Positions 26,640-36,000 of a stretch of 64,000 nt of DNA are shown in pieces. The stretch comes from Phytoseiulus persimilis (taxonomy: Eukaryota; Arthropoda; Arachnida; Mesostigmata; Phytoseiidae). The notes below the pieces were generated by a model. That model did no database searches, was not told the DNA's origin, and worked only from the letters and a program-made list of their open reading frames with translations. Each line of letters opens with the position of its first letter. Positions within the stretch are counted from its first letter, which is position 1. The position numbers and the translations under genes were made by a program. Where the stretch lies: assembly GCA_037576195.1 (NCBI GenBank), contig CM075101.1, positions 53,878,001 through 53,942,000 of the forward strand. The letters are read 5' to 3'.

Positions 26640-27077
26640 CAAACCGCTGAAGCGCCCCTTTCAAAGTATTCACAGCACCCTAGACCACAGGACGGCGGTC
26701 AAGGGCCATGACTGTAACATCGTCCAAAACGCCAGAACCCCTTAACCAGGGAGCGTCTGTTCAATGGCCTCCTGGAAAATCGGTAGAGCGTTCTCCATAG
26801 CTATATGGACACCGGTGCATTTCAATGGTGGTGTAAGATTGGATTCCGTTGTCCAACCTTGACTGCAGGAAAGCATCAGCTCGAAATGCGAGGATAACTT
26901 GCTGCTGGAAACTTTGGCCATGTTCGGCAACGGCTGATTCGTGCCATTTAAGGCAGTAGCAACACCCGCGGATTTGTCTGCACACATCCGGAGATTTCCG
27001 TCAGGATCATCGACGACTACAATTAGAGCAGACAAGTCCGTAGACTTCACCGCTACAATCGTACCGATCCATTGCAA
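26640..27077 (-). pseudogene. Decayed Ty3/Gypsy-type reverse transcriptase fragment
   Basis: Minus-strand frames that shift relative to one another line up with the finger and palm region of Gypsy reverse transcriptases. In order: WIGTIVAVKS (the usual 'W..PIV.V.K' block), DDPDGNLRMCADK (family 'DGSIRLCGDYK'), NQPLPNMAKV (family 'TYPLPRVED'), then in the next frame a segment ending LDNGIQSYTTIEMHR (family 'LDEESKKYLTINTHKG'). Next come ALPIFQEAIEQTLPG and, in a third frame at 26704-26733, GVLDDVTVMA, which carries the catalytic Asp-Asp of the Y/V-x-D-D box. NTLKGALQRF continues the thumb-side helix. At least two frame changes and a stop between the blocks show it is not functional. No LTRs, integrase or protease were seen nearby. 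It may sit inside an intron or between genes. Confidence 0.7.
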
Positions 27078-27538
27078 TCCGATATGCTCGAATCCGTGCC
27101 GGAGAGGAGCGGGTGATCATTCCTTTATAACGCCTGTATTCCGACGTATGTTCGCACCTCCTCGAAATCTTCACTGGAGAGTACGGAAGCAATCTGCACA
27201 GCATCAGGCTGGACTTTTTTCCTCGGCCAGCACACTTCGGCTCGATGACTCCGCCTTCTAGCCCAACTGATGTGTACGTTCCTGTGGCCAGCGTCCTTCA
27301 GAACCTCACACACGGATGTCTAGGGTAGAGCCATTGCACCCCTGTCCCTGGCTACGCTTGTTATTGGGCCTATGTTTGAGCGACTCCGAAATAGACGCTG
27401 TCCTGTGCAACACCTGATCCGGAAACACGTGACTTCAATACGCGCGAAGGATTCAGCTCGAATCCCTTTCTTTGGACTTGTAGCCGATGAGTGACTCCCT
27501 CCAAAAAGAGCCATCGCTTCGATTACCTCCCGACGGAG

Positions 27539-27544
27539 TTTATT
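27539..27544 (-). promoter_or_regulatory. poly(A) signal of BORCS5
   Basis: TTTATT on the plus strand, AATAAA on the minus strand, 255 bases downstream of the BORCS5 stop. Confidence 0.6.
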
Positions 27545-27796
27545 CAGTCCAATATCCGATATACTATCTGGAATGATGATGCCAATCACAAGTATGAGAT
27601 GGACGACGGCTGACGAAAAACAACGAGCAGGTATAAGTGAAGAATCGCATTCCTTCTCGGTGGCCCGAAGAGTGCTGTGCTCGGCTTGATCGCCCCATGG
27701 AGAAGGGCAGGTCTTCTCGCTGAAGCGAGATTTAGTATCACAGTTCGAAGGGTTCCATTTTCTATGAAATGTCCTTCATACCGATCTCGCAGAGCT

Positions 27797-28567
27797 TCAT
27801 GTGGATGTGGTTGTGTTGGGATCAAGGCTCAAGCTCAACGTTTCCAAGCGATGTTCTCGAGGCAAACAAGCATTGATCCGGTTCAAGGTTTCTTCTGATT
27901 TTCGTAAGCACATCTTGCTTGAATTCAACAGAGCTTTGATTTGACTGATAGAGCTCAGCTGCTCTGTTTGCTTGGCTAGTTTCCGTGACTTATCCTGGAG
28001 AATCTGGAAAGAGTGGGATATTGAGGTCCTCCTGATCCCGGGATTGTGACATCCGAGTTCCTGTCCACAGAATACCGAAATGCCTACCTGCTGAAGACTC
28101 CCGATCGCGTAGTCCATATCTAAAACGCGTTGAGAAAGCTGCTGTTGATTCCGCGATACCGAGTCAGCATTCTCCTTGAGAACAGCTTGATACTTGGTCA
28201 CCAAGGAGTGAGCAGCTTGAATATCAAGCTTCGTAGGCGTATTTATCTCTTTCATCACCGGATTCCGGACTGTTTCCCGAATTATTGGGAAGAACTGCGG
28301 CACGCTGTGCAGAGCAATAATGACGGCATCGTTCACCAAGGTATCCTCTTCTGGGTTCCGTTCACGAACCGTCACTATGGAATGTCGTAATGAGGCTGAT
28401 TTCGGAGACTGCCTCGGAAGCAGAGGAGCTCTCCTAGTGGCAGAGAACGACTGAGTCTTGAGGATACGTCGAGGCGATTCTCCTATTGGTTGAGTCGCTG
28501 TTTCGTAAGGGAGCTCGTCTGTAGAGTCACGACGAGTCCCCATTCGGCGTGAAGTTTCATTCCCCAT
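27797..28567 (-). CDS. BORCS5: BORC complex subunit 5 (myrlysin), complete
   Basis: Subunit of BORC, the lysosomal-surface complex that recruits Arl8 and kinesin to move lysosomes outward. Two exons, 28567-28088 and 28003-27797, are joined in phase 0 across an 84-bp GT-AG intron that happens to be open; 228 residues. The start is the ATG giving MGNETS, which fits the N-myristoylation consensus (Gly2, Ser6) known to anchor this subunit. An earlier in-frame GTG at 28585 is ignored. A basic, Ser-rich N-terminal stretch (~65 residues) precedes the conserved core: VNDAVIIALHSVPQFFPII, the helix YQAVLKENADSVSRNQQQL, QRVLDMDYAIGSLQQ, ILQDKSRKLAKQTEQL and the C-terminal LNRINACLPREHRLE. The last matches the human LNSMLPEGERLE ending. 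Human BORCS5 is about 196 residues; the extra length is in the N-terminal linker. Confidence 0.9.
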   Translation of the reverse strand: MGNETSRRMGTRRDSTDELPYETATQPIGESPRRILKTQSFSATRRAPLLPRQSPKSASLRHSIVTVRERNPEEDTLVNDAVIIALHSVPQFFPIIRETVRNPVMKEINTPTKLDIQAAHSLVTKYQAVLKENADSVSRNQQQLSQRVLDMDYAIGSLQQVGISVFCGQELGCHNPGIRRTSISHSFQILQDKSRKLAKQTEQLSSISQIKALLNSSKMCLRKSEETLNRINACLPREHRLETLSLSLDPNTTTST

Positions 28568-28569
28568 GC

Positions 28570-29521
28570 TCTGTTTACCGAGCACGAGGCGTGCACGACT
28601 TATCCTCCGATGGGAACGAGCGTTCTCGAATGCCCTCTGAACGCCACAGCAGCGCCTGAGCTCGAAAGCTCGCAGAGAGCGATTCTTACTTGGTTCGATG
28701 TGAACTCTCTGGGAGCCCGTGTTCCATTGACCAGCTGATGTAAGCTTGGGGGAGAGTCTCGGTAGAGATACCGCTCTGTGATCGTTCTGTTATTCGAAGA
28801 GAAATCAGAAGGATCATTCTATTTTCGTGAGTGCGATGATGATCGTGATTTCTGACGGCGCTCCCTGAGAGAGGCCAAGCCTCAAAAGCCGAGCATCCAT
28901 CCCCTTTATTCGGCAATTTCGGTTTAAGAAAAGCTGAACCCTTCATGGAAACGGGCTGTTCAAGTCTGAAGACTCGACCATCACTTGAAAGCGGCTTCTT
29001 TCGGGTGATTGGGATAGGATACAGTTCTGAGCCCTTCGAGTCTGCTCGTAGAGGATCAATGCGCCCAACATGGAGTATCTTGAGTCGACGATGACGTCGT
29101 GCACGGAGATGTCGCCGCCGAGTTCGAGCGTTCCGTGGGAATTATGTTGCTTGGGGTCACTGATACGCCGCCCGAGGTTTTAGGTCGCTGGCATTGTTGA
29201 TTGTTCCGGGATCACTGTCGTCTGCTTCAACGACAACACCGACTGTGTGATTTTTTTCTGTCGTTGGACTTCGTTGGCAGAAAAGTGGACATAGGTGCAG
29301 AAGCGACTCGACGGGTGTTCCCACCCCAAAACGCGAACAGAATGAGTCGAATCGGGTGAAGCGTTAGCAGCTACTTGGAGCGCGTTCCGCACGTCGACTG
29401 AGCTCAACCGCAGAGGAAAAGGCAATCGCGTTGAGCATCAATCGTTTGTGTTCGTAAAATACTCATAGGAGACCCAGCACACTCGAGATTTCCTACCGCG
29501 AGGCACGTGACCGACATAAAA
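28570..29521. other. divergent intergenic region
   Basis: 950 bp between the starts of BORCS5 (-) and the ASPP-like gene (+), so it should contain both promoters. No TATA element or repeat stood out, and open frames here are short. Confidence 0.5.
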
Positions 29522-30748
29522 ATGGTGAGAATGAATCGTCTCAATGAGATCGTGATGCGCCAACAACAGAAACTGGACATTCATCACGAGCTAATGTTGA
29601 CCAAAGAAAAAAGACTGGAGGTTCTTCGGGACGCTGGGAAGCTGCATGCAGTGGAGGCTAAAGTTCGGTCGCTGAAGGCCCACAGAGAACAAGTTGAAGA
29701 GCAAGAGAATAAGAATGCCATGCTCCGCGTCGAGCTTGATCAGCTGGCGGGATTGTTTCGACAAAAACAAACAGACTTCAACGCACTTGTTCAGCGTGTT
29801 GAGATGCTTGCGAGCCAACTCGATGAACTCGAACGCAGTGCGACCTATGTCCAACAGCTGAAAGAAAGACTCGACAAGAAGAAGGCCACAAACGACTATT
29901 TTGAAGGTAGTCCTCAGGGATCTCAACCACTTAAATATCGGAACACTCTCCCTCCGAACAGTAAGATAAATCGACCCGTCACGGCGTCAGCGGCGGCAGG
30001 AGCCGGGCCCGAGACCGGAGCCGAGACTGAGCAAGCTGAGAGCGACCAGAAGCCGGTCAAGAATAAAAAATCGACGCGAAGAGTCAGTTTCGATCCATTA
30101 GCTCTGCTGCTGGATGCTGCTCTTGAAGGCGAACTGGACCTCGTCGCAAGAATCGTGGAAACCATCCCCGACCCCGACCAGGGCAACGATGAAGGCATCA
30201 CAGCACTTCACAATGCCATATGCGCGAACCACGAGAATGTGGTGCTCTACCTCATTGAGGCCGGTTGCGACGTGAACGCTCAAGATGCCGACGGTTGGAC
30301 TCCCTTGCACTGCGCGGCCTCCTGCAACAATGTTCGCATAGCGCGAGCCCTCATCGAAGGCGGAGCTTGTGTATATGCCATGACCTACGGAGAGAAAGAC
30401 ATCCCTCTAGAGAAGTGTGAGAAGAACGAAGATGGTTATCAGGAATGTTTCGAGTACCTAGTCGGCATTCAGAACAAGCTCGACGGGACAGTACACGCGA
30501 TGTTCGGCTACGATAAAGAGAATGACGATGAACTCACATTTGATCGCGATGAGGTTCTAACTGTTCTGCGCCAGGGTGATGGCAAAGAAAAAGAATGGTA
30601 CTGGTGTAAGAAATCTAACGGTGAAGAAGGTTACGTTGCGCGAAACTTGTTGGCAGCTTACCCGCGGAAAGAGAGAAAGAAATCTCGTCCCGCCCAAGAC
30701 GATCATAACAATAATCAGTCTCCACAAACTCAGACCCGCTTCACGTGA
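29522..30748 (+). CDS. ASPP: ASPP-family scaffold, single-exon short form
   Basis: Family of p53-, PP1- and Ras-pathway scaffolds at cell junctions and in the nucleus. The ATG at 29522 (AAAAATGG context) gives 408 residues without an intron; the frame stays open a little upstream, so a 5' exon is possible. Residues ~1-125 are the coiled coil of ASPP1/2 (VMRQQQKLDIHHELMLTKEK, KVRSLKAHREQVEEQE). Residues ~130-180 are a low-complexity linker. RVSF at 187-190, followed by DPLALLLDAALEGE, is the PP1-binding motif in its family context. Ankyrin repeats follow (GNDEGITALHNAICANH, DADGWTPLHCAASCNNVRIA), then an SH3 domain (MFGYDKENDDELTFDRDEVL, WYWCKKSNGEEGYVARNLL). All C-terminal modules are intact. 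Unlike ASPP1/2 (~1100 residues), the long proline-rich centre and N-terminal ubiquitin-like part are missing from this exon. Confidence 0.92.
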   Translation: MVRMNRLNEIVMRQQQKLDIHHELMLTKEKRLEVLRDAGKLHAVEAKVRSLKAHREQVEEQENKNAMLRVELDQLAGLFRQKQTDFNALVQRVEMLASQLDELERSATYVQQLKERLDKKKATNDYFEGSPQGSQPLKYRNTLPPNSKINRPVTASAAAGAGPETGAETEQAESDQKPVKNKKSTRRVSFDPLALLLDAALEGELDLVARIVETIPDPDQGNDEGITALHNAICANHENVVLYLIEAGCDVNAQDADGWTPLHCAASCNNVRIARALIEGGACVYAMTYGEKDIPLEKCEKNEDGYQECFEYLVGIQNKLDGTVHAMFGYDKENDDELTFDRDEVLTVLRQGDGKEKEWYWCKKSNGEEGYVARNLLAAYPRKERKKSRPAQDDHNNNQSPQTQTRFT

Positions 30749-31160
30749 TGAGGAGCTCAAGAACTGACCTGTGGGCCACGACCTGAAGAAACATTCCAAG
30801 AAGCAATCCAATACAAGAGGAATCCTCACTGAGTCGACACTTCGGCCCGGTTGGACACACGCGATTCCTCCTGTGCGCGACTGTCCATGAGGGATGATAT
30901 CGGAGCCATGGAAAAAAATACTCTCGGCTGAGGTGTTCGTTCGCTTTGATGTTCGAAGATACTGAGTCAGACGTTTCGAAACGATCCGTTGGAGTTCAGG
31001 GAGCATGCGTCTCGCTATCAGGCAACCTATTCCCGGAATGAGTGCTTCTTCGCTCTGGAGGAGCGAGAAAATGCCAGAAAAAGAGCTTTTTGTAATTTCA
31101 TGTAGATATGTCAAGCGAATATTGCATGCGACTGCCACAGGCTGGTACGTCGCATCTGTA

Positions 31161-31166
31161 AATAAA
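31161..31166 (+). promoter_or_regulatory. poly(A) signal of the ASPP gene
   Basis: AATAAA 413 bases after the ASPP stop codon; the first such hexamer downstream on that strand. Confidence 0.55.
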
Positions 31167-33030
31167 CCTCGAAATGCGCTTCCCTCGTTGTCATTCGAAA
31201 TTTCCTTTAGAATCGCAAAACTTCGGGATTCCGTCACTCCATTAAGAATACAGGCTCCTCCCAAAGCGGGAACGTTCCGCCAATCGATGCGTGAAGAAGG
31301 GTTCAGGTAGGTCTACGGAGAAGTCCACCGGAAATGCTCGAAAGATAGGTCGTATGCCGGAGAGATCGGGATTCATCTCCCTCTCTCAAGTCGAGTTGAA
31401 TATTAGGTCCGCGCAGTTGATCATTCCATAAACGTGGAGGAGAGTTAGTGAGGAGCGGGAATTCGGACTGTAACTTTCTCCTTCTGGCTCTCGAAAGGAC
31501 TGTCTTGCGACTGAACGGGTGCCTCGCGTGTATGAGACCTATATTCTTCCAATACGACTCCACCAATGATCACAGGGTTCTTGTACAACTTGACAGTGGT
31601 TTTCAGGCAACCTTTTCCTCTCTCACAAACTCAGCCCACCATCAGACAACTGAGCTGCCCCGGGCATCAGGGCTGGGGGCATCAGAATGCCTCTCCATGC
31701 CTATCACATCAGGGTTTCTTAGATCTTCCCGGTAGTTTTTTCCCGGAATCCTCAGAGTGCGGGCGGAGTCCGATCGTTGCATGTGATTTTCCACCCTATT
31801 GACGAACCACCACATAATTTTCTTCGTCCTTCCTGATCGAGCAACGTTCAGTTCATTTTGTTTCTGCCTCGGATTAGAGATCGAGCCAACGAAGTTGTCA
31901 AACCTCGCTGTCCTATCTATCGAGATGTCCATCAAGGATGAGTTTAACTCCGAGGAGCCAATAGAAGATTCGCAGCTCCAGAAGCGAAGCAAATAGCCCT
32001 CCAAGAATACGTAATCCAGTTGCTCATATAATATTCTAGTTGCTCACATTCGGGTCAGCTTGCGCATTGTTGGGGGGGGGGGGGGGGGAGGGGGGGCTCA
32101 AATACGCTCCGGGCATCATGGAGGCTCGCTACGCTACTGCCTGCCACTGCGGACTAGCTCCCGACTTCAGCTTCGGCGGGAGAGAACACACGTCGAAATT
32201 GCATTGAGCGTCGGTGTCGCATACCGACATTGTGTTCCGAGCTCCCACAATGGATATAATTTATGTGTCCATTTCCGGACAATTGATAGACAGGCCTTGT
32301 GGAGCTCACGATGTCATGGCTCCGCCACGTGATGAGCGGAGGACGGAATCTCTCACTCACATCCATTGTTTGAGACCCGCAGAGAATCTAAGAATGAGAC
32401 GAGTTTCAGCACTTCCGAAAATGACCAGATGCACCATTTCCAAAATTCCGAAGTAGCTTTCGAATCTTCTCAACTCTATGACGGGCTGGAATCCTCCATT
32501 CACAAATGTTCGGTGAGCTGTGGCTACCCTTAATTCCTCAACATTGGAAAAGACTGTACAGACTGCATCTGTTTTGATCGCGTTTCGGATCAATATTTAG
32601 GATGGATTCAAGTCGTCGGCCCTCTCCGATCTCCATCCGAGATGACCCGCTTCAGAAATCGGTAAGGAGCTCAATCTTGAGTGTTCGACGCCGTTTGCCT
32701 CCTCAAGGACCTTCCCAGCTCAACAATGCAAAATACAGATTCTTGGAAATTTCAGATTCCTCAGAGGAAGAAGCTCCAAGTTTCTCAGATTCCGAGTTGT
32801 TGGCTAAAACCTTCTCAGAGCTTCTAAGGAAATCGTCGCTGAGCTTCGATCGGATTGTTCCGATCCAAGGATTCGATGGGCTCTGCAAGTTCCACGAACG
32901 CTGTGATTGTCTCGAGCTGCTCCTCCCGCTCCGGGTCACTAATAAGATCTTTCAGAGCTCATACTTCACCATTCTTACCATCTGGGCGTGACACGCATGA
33001 ATTGAATGCATCCAGATCCTTACTATATAT
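31167..33030. other. no gene supported
   Basis: Contains only short, unrelated open frames. A 129-codon plus-strand frame at 32602-32991 (MDSSRRPSPISIRDD, Ser/Glu-rich) is the most protein-like, but its minus strand is open over the same stretch and no family is recognised. A poly-G element sits at 32071-32125. Confidence 0.45.
32071..32125. repeat. poly-G tract with conserved flank
   Basis: Seventeen G residues (32072-32088), an A, then seven more G, followed within 12 bases by CGCTCCGGGCATCA. The same arrangement, G run then that 14-mer, recurs at 58598-58634. This marks a dispersed repeat rather than chance. Confidence 0.5.
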
Positions 33031-36000
33031 AACCAGCCGGCCTTTGGCCGACTGGAGTCGGCCGCGCTGCGCGCGGTTGGACGGCGCTCTCTGCCATCGA
33101 GGCACTTTTCTCTCCCTTCACTGGCTCAGCATTCTGATTTTGAAATATATGGTCAGATTGGTCTCGGAATCACCCCTCCAGAGTTGGAAAGTAATGCTCA
33201 GATTGACCCCGGAATCACCCCTCCAGAGTTGAAAAGAAATGCTCAGATTGGTCCCGGAATCATCCCTCCAGAGTTGGGAAGTAATGCTCAGATTTGTCCC
33301 GGAATCACCCCTCCAGAGTCGGAAAGTAATGCTCAGATTGGTCTCGGAATCACCCCTCCAGAGTGGAGAAGTAATGCTCAGATTGAGCCCGGAATCACCC
33401 CTCCAGAGTCGGAAAGTAGTGCTCAGATTGGTCTCGGAATCACCCCTCCAGAGTTGGAAAGTAATGCTCAGATTGGTCTCGGAATCACCCCTCCAGAGTT
33501 GGAAAGTAATGCTCAGATTGACCCAGGAATCACCCCTCCAGAGTTGGGAAGTAATGCTCAGATTGAGCCCGGAATCACCCCTCCAGAGTTGGGAAGTAAT
33601 GCTCAGATTGACCCCGGAATCACCCCTCCAGAGTTTCGAAGTAATGCTCAGATTGGTCTCGGAATCACCCCTCCAGAGTTGGGAAGTAATGCTCAGATTG
33701 AGCCCGGAATCACCCCTCCAGAGTTGGGAAGTAATGCTCAGATTGAGCCCGGAATCACCCCTCCAGAGTTGGGAAGTAATGCTCAGATTGACCCCGGAAT
33801 CACCCCTCCAGAGTTGGAAAGTAATGCTCAGATTGAGCCCGGAATCTTCCCTCCAGAGTTGGAAAGTAGTGCTCAGATTGGTCTCGGAATCACCCCTCCA
33901 GAGTTGGAAAGTAATGCTCAGATTGAGCCCGGAATCACCCCTCCAGAGTTGGGAAGTAATGCTCAGATTGGTCTCGGAATCACCCCTCCAGAGTTGGAAA
34001 GTAATGCTCAGATTGACCCCGGAATCACCCCTCCAGAGTTGGAAAGTAATGCTCAGATTGAGCCCGGAATCACCCCTCCAGAGTTGGAAAGTAGTGCTCA
34101 GATTGGTCTCGGAATCACCCCTCCAGAGTTGGAAGGTAATGCTCAAATTGGTCTCGGAATCACCCCTTCAGAGTTGGAACGTAATGCTCAGATTGACCCC
34201 GCAATCACCCCCGCAGAGTTGGGAAGTAATGCTCAGATTGAGCCCGGAATCACCCCTCCAGAGTTGGAAAGTAGTGCTCAGATTGGTCTCGGAATCACCA
34301 CTCCAGAGTTGGAAAGTAATGCTCAGATTGAGCCCGGAATCACCCCTCCAGAGTTGGGAAGTAATGCTCAGATTGAGCTCGGAATCACCCCTCCAGAGTT
34401 GGGAAGTAATGCTCAGATTGACCCCGGAATCACCCCTCCAGAGTTGGAAAGTAATGCTCAGATTGAGCCCGGAATCACCCCTCCAGAGTTGGAAAGTAGT
34501 GCTCAGATTGGTCTCGGAATCACCCCTCCAGAGTTGGAAAGTAATGCTCAGATTGAGCCCGGAATCACCCCTCCAGAGTTGGAAAGTAATGATCAGATTG
34601 ACCCCGGAATCACCTCTCCAGAGTTGGAAAGTAATGCTCAGATTGAGCCCGGAATCACCCCTCCAGAGTTGGAAAGTAGTGCTCAGATTGGTCTCGGAAT
34701 CACCCCTCCAGAGTTGGAAAGTAATGCTCAGATTGAGCCCGGAATCACCCCTCCAGAGTTGGAAAGTAATGCTCAGATTGAGCCCGGAATCACCCCTCCA
34801 GAGTTGGAAAGTAGTGCTCAGATTGGTCTCGGAATCACCCCTCCAGAGTTGGGAAGTAATGCTCAAATTGGTCTCGGAATCACCCCTCCAGAGTTGGAAA
34901 GTAATGATCAGATTGACCCCGGAATCACCTCTCCAGAGTTGGAACGTAATGCTCAGATTGGCCCCGGAATAACCCCTCCAGAGTTGGAAAGTAATGCTCA
35001 GATTGGTCTCGGAATCACCCCTTCAGAGTTGGAACGTAATGCTCAGATTGACCCCGCAATCACCTCTGCAGAGCTGGGAAGTAATGCTCAGATTGACCCC
35101 GGAATCACCCCTCCAGAGTTGGAAAGTAATGCTCAGATTGGTCTCGGAATCACCCCTCCAGAGTTGGGAAGTAATGCTCAGATTGAGCCCGGAATCACCC
35201 CTCCAGAGTTGGGAAGTAATGCTCAGATTGGTCTCGGAATCACCCCTCCAGAGTTGGAAAGTAATGCTCAGATTGACCCCGTAATCACCTCTCCAGAGTT
35301 GGAAAGTAATGCTCAGATTGACCTCGGAATCACCCCTCCAGAGTTGGAAAGTAGTGCTCAGATTGGTCTCCGAATCACCCCTCCAGAGTTGGAAAGTAAT
35401 GCTCAGATTGACCCCGGAATAACCCCTCCAGAGTTGGAAAGTAATGCTCAGATTGGTCTCGGAATCACCCCTTCAGAGTTGGAACGTAATGCTCAGATTG
35501 ACCCCGCAATCACCCCTGCAGAGTTGGGAAGTAATGCTCAGATTGACCCCGGAATCACCCCTCCAGAGTTGGAAAGTAATGCTCAGATTGGTCTCGGAAT
35601 CACCCCTCCAGAGTTGAGAAGTAATGCTCAGATTGAGCCCGGAATCACCCCTCCAGAGTTGGGAAGTAATGCTCAGATTGGTCTCGGAATCACCCCTCCA
35701 GAGTTGGAAAGTAATGCTCAGATCGACCCCGTAATCACCTCTCCAGAGTTGGAAAGTAATGCTCAGATTGACCTCGGAATCACCCCTCCAGAGTTGGAAA
35801 GTAATGCTCAGATTGGTCTCCGAATCACCCCTCCAGAGTTGGAAAGTAATGCTCAGATTGACCCTGGAATCACCCCTCCAGAGTTGGGAAGTAATGCTCA
35901 GATTGACCCCGGAATCACCCCTCCAGAGTTGGAAAGTAATGCTCAGATTGAGCCAGGAATCACCCCTCCAGAGTTGGGAAGTAATGCTCAGATTGACCCC

